From contig NW_003314293.1 in NCBI RefSeq assembly GCF_000143415.4, positions 1,806,774-1,840,579 of the forward strand: a stretch of DNA of 33,806 nt. Direction: 5' to 3'. The notes under the pieces were generated by a model. The model searched no databases. It had not been told where the DNA came from and saw only the letters and a program-made list of their open reading frames with translations. Source of the stretch: Selaginella moellendorffii. Lineage: Eukaryota; Streptophyta; Lycopodiopsida; Selaginellales; Selaginellaceae. Positions 20,188-28,499 of this stretch are shown here, one piece after another (within the stretch, counting starts at the first letter, position 1; each line of letters starts with the position of its first letter). The position numbers and the translations under genes are program-made.

Positions 20188-20605
20188 CTTTGGGTCAACT
20201 TCTGATTGATCCCACTTGGTAGCCTAAGGTTCTTGGTGTTCAGCCACACCTTCTCCCCAACTTGGAATGCTACATCTTGGCACTTCTAGTTTGCGTACTT
20301 GGTTTGCTTTTGTTAAGCCTGTTCCAAGGAATCCCTCACTAGATTCCAAATGTTGAGTCTTTCTGCCGTGAATGCCTCCACTGCAGGTAACTCTCCATGA
20401 TACTCGGCCACGCCGAGTTCCACAGGACCTTCAATAGCTCGCCCATTGATGACTTCCCATGGACTCACCCTGATGCTCGAATGTGGTGAGTTGTTATAAC
20501 ACATTTCTGCAAGTCCTAAATGACTTACCCAATCGGTCTGGTCTCCCGAGACATAGCATCGCAAATAATCCTCCAGCTGCCTATTCACCCTTTCCGTTTG
20601 TCCGT
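20188..20605 (-). pseudogene. Element C integrase, middle part after intron 1
   Basis: The minus-strand frame continues from the DGQTERVNRQLEDYLR motif (catalytic Glu region) through MCYNNSPHSSIRVSPWE to QVGEKVWLNTKNLRLP, all standard chromovirus integrase blocks. Two stops (TAA at 20313, TAG near 20290) are present. It ends at the donor of intron 2. Confidence 0.8.
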
Positions 20606-20652
20606 CTGTTAAGAAGTGTTAGTGCCATCAAACTTGACTTAATACCCATTAC
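20606..20652 (-). other. Putative spliceosomal intron 1 in the element C integrase (47 nt)
   Basis: The minus strand begins GTAATGGGTA and ends CTTCTTAACAG. A perfect plant-type branch sequence CTAAC lies 17-13 bases before the 3' end and a pyrimidine-rich stretch follows. It interrupts the conserved HPQ-x-DGQTE motif. Exact removal restores frame and motif, leaving one residue change (Ile for Thr). The same site is uninterrupted in elements B and E. Confidence 0.75.
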
Positions 20653-20976
20653 CTATCTGTGGGTGATAGGCTGTGTTGAATTTCAACTTGGTGCGATACT
20701 GTTCCAAGAGTGTTCTCCAGAACCTACTGGTGAAGATCTTATCTCAATCTGAGATAATTTTTTCTGGCCTTCCCCGCACTCGAACCACTTGTTTAAAGAA
20801 TAGCTTTGCCACACCTTCCGCATCCACTTCCATTGTGGTGGGTATGAAATGTGCCATCTTCGAAAATCGATCCACCATCACGAATATCGCATTGAACCCC
20901 TCGCTTGGGGGGAGTCCCGTGATGAAGTCCATCGTAAGACATTTCCACGGACGATCTGGAATTGGGATGCTTTGTA
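20653..20976 (-). pseudogene. Element C integrase core, first part
   Basis: From SIPIPDRPW through LTMDFITGLPPS (first catalytic Asp), MVDRFSKMAHFIP, RGRPEKIISD (second Asp) and KLKFNTAYHPQ. One TGA at about 20742, where Arg is expected, is the only stop. Upstream it runs into the palindrome at 20977-21073 instead of the zinc finger, which lies inverted at 21030-21420. Confidence 0.8.
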
Positions 20977-21073
20977 AAAAGGTTGCTGTCGCGCTGGATA
21001 TTGCCAACTTCAAGCTCGCTAAGTCGAAAAGCGAGCTTGAAGTTGGCGATATCCAGCGCGACAGCAACCTTTT
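20977..21073. repeat. 44-bp near-perfect palindrome in the element C integrase
   Basis: Arms 20977-21020 and 21030-21073 are inverted copies (43 of 44 positions match) around a 9-base spacer. The single mismatch is a CpG C-to-T change. It marks the joint between integrase core (minus) and the inverted zinc-finger segment (plus). Confidence 0.9.
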
Positions 21074-21420
21074 GGGATGATGTGCGGACCACATACGAGG
21101 ATGATGGTCTAGCACAAGAAGTGTTGCTGAAAAATCTAGAGGCACGGGAAGCTCACCAGAGAGGTGAGCTGCCAACGGAAGAGAAAACGGGCTATGCAGA
21201 ACGCAACGGACTCATATATTACAAGCAAACGAAGGTGTATGTTCCAGAAGGGGAAATAAGGAAGGTAGCCTTAGAAGAGTGTCATGACGAACCTCTTGCC
21301 GGACACGGCAGAGTGCCCAAGACAATGGGCTTACTCAAGAGGAAGTACCACTGGCCAGATATGGCTAAGGACGTCCAAGACTATGTAAAAACATGTCCAA
21401 CATGTCAGCAGGTCAAAGCC
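21074..21420 (+). pseudogene. Inverted segment of element C: integrase linker and zinc finger
   Basis: On the plus strand, opposite to the rest of element C, an open frame runs through the RNase H-integrase linker (DDVRTTYEDDGLAQEV) and a textbook HHCC zinc finger (H at EECHDEPLAGH, then CPTCQQVK). It fits the missing piece between RNase H (ends about 21430, minus) and the integrase core. It is therefore an inversion of about 0.4 kb within the element, not a separate gene. Confidence 0.85.
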
Positions 21421-21429
21421 GTAACTTAT

Positions 21430-22640
21430 CTGCCATGATGTTGCTCTTCCCAGGCATGTACAGAATCTCGCAATCAAACTTGGCCAAAGCATTGGCCCAC
21501 CAACCTTGTTTTCCCCTTAGGTTGGGCTGTGACAAAAAGTGTTTTGTTGCTACATTGTCTATGTAAACCTTGAAGTGTCTCCCAAGTTAGTGTCACCACT
21601 CCTTGAGCATCTTGACCACCGCAAACAATTCCTTCTTATGGGTGGGCCACTTCCATTGAGCCTTGTCCAACTTCTTGGAAAAGAACGCTACTGGATGGTT
21701 GTCTTGCCTCAAAACTACGCCCAACGCAAAGTCTGGTAATGCCAACATGGGAGCCTTCCTCAACTTCCCCTTGAGGTGGACAAATGCCGCCTCGCATTCC
21801 GTTATCCATACCATCTTCTCTTTTCCCATTTGGTCTGTTAAGGGTAGGGCTACTCTCGAATAGTGTCTGATAAACTTTCGATAGTAGTTGCATAGCCCCA
21901 AGAATGCCCTTAACTCGTGTACATTTGATGGTCACTCCCAATCCTAGATCGCTTGGACCTTCTCAAGGTCCACCTTGAGCCCGTCCTTGCCCACCACATG
22001 CCCGAGAAACTTTACCTCTTGCTGAGCAAAGTCACATTTGCTCTCTTTAGCATACAGCTGGTGTTCCCTTAGTTTCTCAAACACCTTCGTCAAGTGTTTG
22101 GCATGCTCCTCTAGCATTTCACTATAGCTCAAGATGTCGTCAATATAGACGATCACAAAGTGATCCAGATAGGGTACAAAGATATGGTTCATCAATGCTA
22201 AAAATGTTGCCGGCGCATTACATAGTCCGAAGGGCATCACCAAAAACTCGAAGCTCCTATACCTTGTCCGACAGGTTGTCTTCTCGACATCTTCCTCTAC
22301 TACCCTGATCTGGTAGTATCCTGACCTTAGGTCAATCCTCGAGAAGTATTTTGTCTTTCCCAATCTATTGAACAGGTCCTCAATCCTTGGCAAAGGGTAC
22401 TTGTTCTTCTTTGTATATTTGTTGAGCAACCGGTAGTCTATACACATGCGCATAAATCCATCTTTCTTTTTCACAAATAGCACCAGTGCCCCATACGGTG
22501 ACTTGCTCAACCTAACATACCTTTTGTCCACCAACTCCTTTAGTTGGCACTTGAGCTCCGCGAGTTCTTTTTCGTTCAAACGATAGGGGGGACAAATCAC
22601 TGCCTCGGCACCCTCGACAAGCTCAATCTTATGTTCTATT
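21430..22640 (-). pseudogene. Element C reverse transcriptase and RNase H
   Basis: RT blocks in order: [62 protein letters not shown] (catalytic), [10 protein letters not shown] and FLGHVV. Two stops near 21944 follow. RNase H starts at FLGLCNYYRKF. Between LPDF and ALGVVL the expected block with the catalytic Asp (about 14 codons) is missing in frame. The rest (PVAFFSKKLD, THKKELFAVV, RHFKVYIDN, PGKSNIMAD) is present. The reading frame enters from gag-protease by a shift at a 7-C run near 22645. The gene ends abruptly at the inverted segment. Confidence 0.85.
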
Positions 22641-22659
22641 GATCGTGCGGGGGGGCAAC

Positions 22660-24509
22660 CCCGCCGGTAGCTCCTCCGGCATGATATCCTGGAATTGGTC
22701 CAACACCCGCTGGATCACTAAAGGTACTTCTTCCGTTCCTGTCTTTTTGTCACTCCTCACCGAGATTAAGCACAAAAATGCAGCCTTGGTCCCTTTAGTG
22801 AGTTGTCCTCTCATGGACACCAGGTTTAGGCATGAATCTTTAGCCTTGCATTGCCCTACCTTTAGATCCTGGGGCTCCACCTTGGATCTTCTTCCTTGGG
22901 CATTCGCTAGTACCACAAGGTTCCTACCTTGTCCATGCAAGATTACCACAAACCGACTGAACCAATCCATCATGAAGATCACATCAAATCCCGCCATGTT
23001 TAACACGATGAAATCCATGTCTACTTTCCAAGTCTCTACTTCGACTCTCGTTTGTCGAAGTACCTTATCGGTGCTTTGGCTACCTTGAACAAACTCTATA
23101 GTCCTTGGTTGGCCCAGCCGCTACACCGTTAGTCGGGCTTGCCGGACTATGTCTGCAGCCACAAAATTATCTGAAGCACCCATGTCAATAAAAATCTTAA
23201 CAAAGCTACCTCCGAGCTTCCCTCGGAAGGCTAGTAGATATCGCGAATGACTCTCTACTAAAATTGCTCGTGTAATAAGTAACTTTGAGCTAGGGACTGG
23301 ATCACATACATCAGTTTGGACTTCACCCGACTTAATGGCTATATTGGCTCTGGCCTTCTTCGGGTAGGGACATTCCCTCGAAAAGTGTTCCCCTTCACCG
23401 CAGTTGTAACATACGTTGTTTCCCAAGCTGCTAAATGACTTGACCTTTTTATTCGTGGGTTTGTCTCTTTTTGCTTGACTCCCCCACGTACTTGCTCGCT
23501 AACCTCCAAATTTGCCTTTTCGGAACCCCAAGGACTCATTCTTAGAGAAACTCTTCTTGAATTTCCCTTTGTTATATGTTCCCCTTGGTTTAGCCCCTTT
23601 GCTAAACATGGACCCCGACCTCGTCGTGTTCCCCTTTTGCAAGTTATCGTTGAAATGCACCTTGATAGCCGCATCCAACTCTTCTTTGTAATTGGTTGGG
23701 TTCCAACGCATCACCTCGCCGCAAGCCTAGGTTTGCAAGCCCAATATGAAGGCATGGAACGCATCCATATCCCTCATGTCCATGACAAGTATCCTCTTTG
23801 CCATAAACCCATTCACATACTCCTGAATGGTTTCAGTCTGTTTCAGCCTACTCAGCTCGTCTCTTAGATGCAGAGTAGCATTCAGAGGAACGTAAGTCGC
23901 ACGGATCCTCACTTTCATCATGTCCCAAGTGGCCACTGGTCCTTCGTTGGCCTCTGTCATTCTCCACCAAGACTTGGCATTATCTGCCAAGTATAGTTTT
24001 GCACATGGGACCTTCTCCGAGCTCGGTAACCACAACGCTCGGAAGTAGTCCTCCATATCATAAAACCAATCCTCCACCACCTTATAGTCGTTCACTCCCT
24101 TGAAGACCGGTGGGGGCTTTGGTTTGTACTTGGGAATTGCCTGAGGGACTGATTCCACTTCAGTCTGTTCGACCTTGTTTGGTTCTGCCTCAGTCCCTAC
24201 TGAAGGGTCCGCACCTTCTGCGCTACCAGCATCCGCAGTCTTTTGCTTTTTCTTCCGCTTTTCGTCACGCTTTAGCTTGCGTACGAGAGTCTCCAGCAGG
24301 GCATTGGTTTGTGCCAATTGTCCTTCTAGAATGTCCAATCGAGCCTTGGACGACTGCACCTCGCCACCGGACTCCTGTTTGGAAGTTTCCTCACTGGAGT
24401 TCTCCTCATGCAAGGATTCCTCATCCATAGCCTCTTGTTCGACCGGAGGCTCCAGCTCTGGAGGAGGTTCTATCTCCGCCTTGGTTCATTTATGCCCTAC
24501 CTTTGCCAT
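22660..24509 (-). pseudogene. Element C gag and protease
   Basis: Frame from ATG at 24509, with an early TGA, then a long open part from 24428. An acidic, coiled-coil-like start is followed by a basic KRDEKRKKK stretch and the capsid-like block PPPVFKGVNDYKVVEDWFYDMEDYF to ILGLQT. Stops at 23727 and 23499 interrupt the Gly/Lys-rich nucleocapsid. The CCHC knuckle CYNCGEGEHFSREC lies at 23370-23411. The protease active site is FIDMGASDN at about 23186, where D-T-G-A is normal (Thr to Met fits an ACG-to-ATG CpG change). All pieces to 22660 are in one frame. Confidence 0.8.
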
Positions 24510-24552
24510 TTCCCAGCAATCCGCCTCTATCCATCGCTAGAATTGAGGAAAA

Positions 24553-24568
24553 GGCTCCGATACCAAAT
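24553..24568 (-). other. Primer-binding site of element C
   Basis: The minus strand reads TTTGGTATCGGAGCC next to the LTR end, one mismatch from the initiator-Met tRNA complement. Confidence 0.8.
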
Positions 24569-25702
24569 TGTAAGCCATAAATTTTTCCTTTCCAATTTGC
24601 CAGCTTACCTTGTCTATCCGTCCAACACTGCCTTGGCTTTTGCTAAGTTCCCTCACCAAGGTTCCCACCTATGGTACCAGCTCCTACTTGGTCCTACTTT
24701 GTTTCAGCTACTCACTACACGAGCAACAGAGCGTTAGCCATCCATCCACGGATTCCCAAATCTCTTCCAATATCCCCTCCCCGGGTTAGACTGGACTTAA
24801 GGTTCGGCTACACTCCCTGCAGGCACAAATAGCCAAGCACACCAAGCCTCCAGGTTCCTAACACCCCTTGGTACCACAAGACTTGATCATAGGACCTTCT
24901 AAATCCCAAGTCTTGGGTGCAACACTTGCTTCGGGACGCCAGGGCGAAACACCGTGGCCTAACGGCCGGGTATGGGTACCTCTACCCCCCCACTTCCATC
25001 CCGAAGGAAAGCCCAAGCCCCTAGGAAGGGTGAGGACCAATGAGCCACATGGTACTCAAGTGGGGCACCACTCCACATGAGCCAAGACCACCACAGTCGG
25101 TTTCCCTTTCGGGAGTGGGAGCTACTCTTGAGCACTTCCTGGGGTGGCCCCTCCGGCACCACCCAAGTCCCTGCTCACTCCCACCCAAAGCCCCTCGGCC
25201 CCAGTCTCAACCTCAAGTCAGTTTGGAAGCACCACTGGAGAGTTCTTTCAAGACTGGTTCCTAGACCTCACTATCCCTACTATACTTTTGGAACCCCCTG
25301 CAGCCCCCCGCCCCTGGGAGACGCACGCTTTGGGCTTACACCCCTTGACCCGTATTAGTACTCGGACTCGGTCTCGGACTTGATCTTGGACTCGATCTTG
25401 GACCTGACTTCGGACTCGGTCTCAGACTCGATCTCGGACTCGATCTCGGACCCGATCTTGGACTCGACTTCAGACTCGACCTTGGACTCAATATTGGACC
25501 CGATTTGGATCTCGGACTCTGTCTCAAACTCAGTCTCCGATTCGGCCTCGGACTCGATCCTGGACTCTATCTCGAACTCGGTCTCAGAGTCAGTCTTGGA
25601 CTCGATCTTCGACTCGGTCCCATCCGATGAACTCTTTGTCATTTTGGTCATGCTTTCGGGGATCCTTTAGCCTACGACTTCTTAGAGAGTTGGTTCCTTA
25701 CA
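24569..25702 (-). mobile_element. 5' LTR of element C (1134 bp)
   Basis: It begins TGTAAGCC and ends CTTACA. It is the complete reference copy for the two other C-type LTRs here. It contains the 12-bp minisatellite (25360-25620) and C-rich homopolymers near 25300. Confidence 0.9.
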
Positions 25703-25707
25703 CCTAT
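25703..25707. repeat. Target-site duplication CCTAT, right copy, of element C
   Basis: Identical to 13330-13334. Confidence 0.85.
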
Positions 25708-26391
25708 TTACAATATTTTCCTTGCTGTAATTTCTTTTACAAAATGCCCTCCAGAGCAACCAGTATGGGCCTCTTCTAGTAACGTGTGTATCTCTTCTTG
25801 TGAACGTACACATCTTCTTAATATATTATCATATCCAATTCTATAGAGTCTTCCTCCAACGACTGAGTATCGTCGTGTCCTCAAGATGAATTGTTTCCTT
25901 TGATCTTGCATGGTACATAATGTGGGAACTTTTGTAGTAGTTAAATAATGAAAGATTTCTTGAAGTGTATTGTGGGTGGTAATTTTAAAAAGATGTGAAT
26001 CAGGTAAGTCATTGTTGCGGTCTTATATATTTTCTCCAGTTGTAATTTTGCTGAGATGAACAGCTTATTCGTGGTATTTGCCAGGTTTGTGAACTATTTC
26101 AAAATTGAATTCTTGTAATAACAAAAACCATCTTGTTATTTGGCCGCTAAAGATGGGTTTGTTGAGTAGATGAATCAATACTTGATGATCAATGAATATT
26201 TTGACTTTGTTGGAAAGTAAATAATGTCGGAATTTGGTCAAGGCATATATCATGCCTAAGGCTTCTTTCTCTGTAGTTGTATAATTCATTTCAGGTGGAG
26301 AAAGGCGTCAACTTGCATAATAGATGGGGTGATCACGATGATCATCTTTTCTTTGGCAAAAAATTGCTCCTAACACATAGTCAGAGGCATC
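25708..26391 (-). pseudogene. Element D RNase H and integrase zinc finger (amino-terminal half)
   Basis: The minus strand starts with IDASDYVLGA (RNase H, near 26380), then NYTTTEKEALGMIYA, FIDHQVLIHLL and RWFLLLQEFNFEIVHKPGKYHE, typical of Tat/Athila-type Ty3 elements. The frame then crosses two stops to RRYSVVGGRLYR and EEIHTLLEEAHTGCSGGHF (the two His of the zinc finger). It breaks at the element C insertion; the Cys half is at 13272-13329. The RT and gag of D are absent: upstream sequence is replaced by a C-type LTR at 26392. Confidence 0.75.
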
Positions 26392-27214
26392 TATAAGGAA
26401 CCAACTCGCCGAGGTGTTGTAGGCTAAAGGAACCCCGAAAGCATGACCAAAATGACAAAGAGTTCATCGGATGGGACCAAGTCGAAAATCGAGTCCAAGA
26501 CCGACTCTAGGACCGAGTTCAAGATAGAGTCCGGAATCGAGTCCGAGACCGACTCGGGGACCGAGTTTGAGTCCAAGTTCGAGACCGAGTTCGAGACCGA
26601 GTCCGAGATCCGAAATCGGGTCCGAGACTGAGTCCGAGGTCGAGTCCGAGGTCGGGTCCGAGATCGGGTCCGAGATCGAGTCCGAGATCGAGTCCGAACC
26701 CGAATCCGAAGTCGGATCCGAAATCGGGTCCGAAATCGGGTCCGAGATCGAGCCAGAGACTAAGTCCAAATACTAATACGGGTCAAGGGGTGAAAGCCCA
26801 AAGTGTGCGTCTCCCAGGGGGGGGGGGCGCTGCAGGGGGTTCCAAAAGTATAGTAGGGATAGTGAGGTCCAGGAACCAGTTTAGAAGGGACTCTCCAGTG
26901 GGGCTCCCAAATTGACTTAAGGTTGGGACTGGGACCGAGGGGCTTTGGGTGGGAGTGAGCATGGACTTGGTTGGTGCCGGAGGGGCCATCCAAGGAAGTG
27001 CTCAAGAGTAGCTCCCACTCCCGAAAGGGAAACCGATTGCAGTGCTCCCGGCTCATGTGGAGTGGTGCCCCACTTGAGTACCATGCAGCTCATTGGTCCT
27101 CACCCTCCCTAGGGGCTTGGGCCTTCCTTCGGGATGGAAGTGGGGGGCGAGAGGTACCCATACCGGGCCGCTAGGCCATGGTGTTTCGCCCTGGCGTCCC
27201 GAAGCAAGCGTTGC
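26392..27214 (+). mobile_element. Truncated C-type LTR, plus orientation
   Basis: Homologous to the first ~820 bases of the C LTR (reverse complement of 24880-25702), including the 12-bp minisatellite (26460-26770) and a 12-G run near 26816. The first bases are TATAAGGAACC where the other copies have TGTAAGGAACC. It ends abruptly at the minisatellite at 27217. It truncates element D and is probably the remnant of a second insertion. Confidence 0.8.
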
Positions 27215-27216
27215 AT

Positions 27217-27350
27217 GGAGGAGCCGTTGGAGCAGCCGCTAGAGGAGCCACTAGAGTAGCCGTTGGAGTAGCCGCTGGAGCAGCCACTGGAGTACCTGCT
27301 GGAGTACCTGCTAGAGTACCCGCTGGAGTACCCTCTGGAGTGGCCGGTAA
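27217..27350 (+). repeat. 12-bp minisatellite encoding a tetrapeptide repeat
   Basis: About eleven units near GAGCAGCCGCTG. In one frame the units read E-(Q/E/Y)-(P/L)-L with two TAG stops from CAG. It abuts the truncated LTR. Confidence 0.8.
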
Positions 27351-27402
27351 CTAGTAACTTGTAACCAGTAACCGGGGACCTATAACCTATAACTAGTAAC
27401 CC
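27351..27402. repeat. Short degenerate repeat of TAACTAGTAAC type
   Basis: About five imperfect units (TAACTAGTAAC, TTGTAACCAGTAACC, TATAACC). It resembles plant telomere-type DNA only superficially; the unit is not TTTAGGG. Confidence 0.5.
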
Positions 27403-28103
27403 TTGCTCTCACTCCTACCCCTGCGCCTGCTCCAACACCAACTCCTATTCAGCGCTTGCTCCTACTGTCCCTGTTACTATGCCAATTCCTATTCCTGTTC
27501 CTACACCAACCTGTTCCTTGAAGATTGCTTCGTTCCCAAGGAACTCCCAACAAAGTTTACCCCAAATTTAAAGAGAAAAATGAGTCCTTTGGTCTTGATC
27601 CTTCCTCATTTTTACTGTTGGTGGGCTCGTTGGAAAGAGCTCAGCCCTGTTTACCTTCTATCGTAAGAATTTGGGAAGAAGCAGCCTCAATATTCCCTAA
27701 AATCCAAGAAGAGGTAGCCCAGAATGCCAATATTGTGAAAAAACATATGCATGTCACTAATGTAGATCGATACTAAGACGTCGTTGGTATTTTCGGAAAG
27801 CCTAGGACCAGGAGCACCTCTAGAAACAAAAGGCATCCAAAACAAAGCTTGGAGGAGCATGAAATCCTGCTACAAAGATGACCCAATCTAGCAAGAGAAG
27901 AAAACCCCTTTTGCATGCTGCCAATTTGGCCAAATCTAGCGCCAAAAATCACCTCTACTCATAGATCTAGGCCAGATCTACAAGCCCAAATGCACTACCT
28001 TGAGAAATTGGTTCGAAGATTCAGGCGAGAAAGTGAAAACCCCAAAATGCTCATCCAACCGAGCCAAGAAATGTTGTATTTCTTCAAATACTACACGGCT
28101 TGA
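27403..28103 (+). pseudogene. Decayed unidentified frame (Pro/Thr-rich start, helical domain)
   Basis: After a Pro/Thr-rich low-complexity start (TPTPAPAPTPT, PIPIPVPTPT; two frame changes) one frame is open from 27525 to 28103 apart from in-frame stops at 27774 and 27880. The domain reads ESFGLDPSSFLLLVGSLERA, IWEEAASIFPKIQEEVAQNA, then a basic stretch and QAQMHYLEKLVRRFRRE. I do not recognise it. Position between a C-type LTR and element E suggests the gag or leader ORF of another retroelement, but no zinc knuckle is seen. Confidence 0.4.
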
Positions 28104-28460
28104 TGAGCGCCATACCTTGCTGGAAAGAGGAGCTCCAAACCTATCCAACACGCCCAAGATCAAACAAAAGCACTGCAAGACGAACAAGGAATTCCTTCCC
28201 AAAGTTTGCGACCCAAAAGAAAAAGAGAGAAATGACGCTTCAGAAAATGTTGCGTGTCACTTCGGGTTCACCATTTGTTGGGGGAAGGAGGGGTGCTTCC
28301 CCCAACGCTCGCTCAAACACGAGAAATGTTTCACTACTCTCCACAAAATGCCCCCCCTTACCCTTGTGGGGTAAGGGTTTTATACAAGGAAGATGGGGAA
28401 TATTCTGAGGACCAGAATATTCCCTCTCTCTCTCTCACTCTCTCGGTGGCCACGCCCTAA
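28104..28460 (+). promoter_or_regulatory. Non-coding stretch with two tandem perfect hairpins around a TATA-like box
   Basis: Hairpin 1 is at 28355-28377 (9-bp arms CCCTTACCC/GGGTAAGGG) and hairpin 2 at 28396-28424 (12-bp arms GGGAATATTCTG/CAGAATATTCCC); both have 5-nt loops. TTTTATACAAGG lies between them and a CTCTCT run follows. It is probably a retroelement promoter or leader, perhaps the end of an upstream LTR (CCCTAACA at 28454-28461). Confidence 0.4.
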
Positions 28461-28499
28461 CAGTTTAGTTACTGATAGAGGCATGCATGCAGCTAGTGG

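Larger units (their letters stand above)
13335..25702 (-). mobile_element. Element C: Ty3/gypsy chromovirus, nearly full length, interrupted by element B
   Basis: Minus-strand element bounded by TGTAAGCC (13335) and CTTACA (25702) with 5-bp duplications CCTAT. Its 5' LTR is 24569-25702. An initiator-Met-type primer site, gag, protease, reverse transcriptase, RNase H, integrase with two intron-like insertions, and a chromodomain follow. Its 3' LTR is 13335-14365 plus 19268-19351, split by element B. Coding regions carry several stops, a 7-base homopolymer frameshift near 22645, and an inverted segment at 21030-21420, so it is not autonomous. It lies inside the integrase of element D. Confidence 0.88.

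Noticed and set aside
20962-21438. Plus-strand ORF as an independent gene
   Set aside because: Its content is the integrase zinc finger of element C in inverted orientation, bounded by the palindrome.
27351-27402. Interstitial telomere repeat
   Set aside because: The unit is an irregular TAACTAGTAAC/TAACC pattern, not the plant TTTAGGG unit.
28104-28461. 5' LTR of element E
   Set aside because: The known start of its 3' LTR (33755-33806) is not found upstream of 28461. It could still be a truncated LTR end, so it is listed only as a regulatory stretch.
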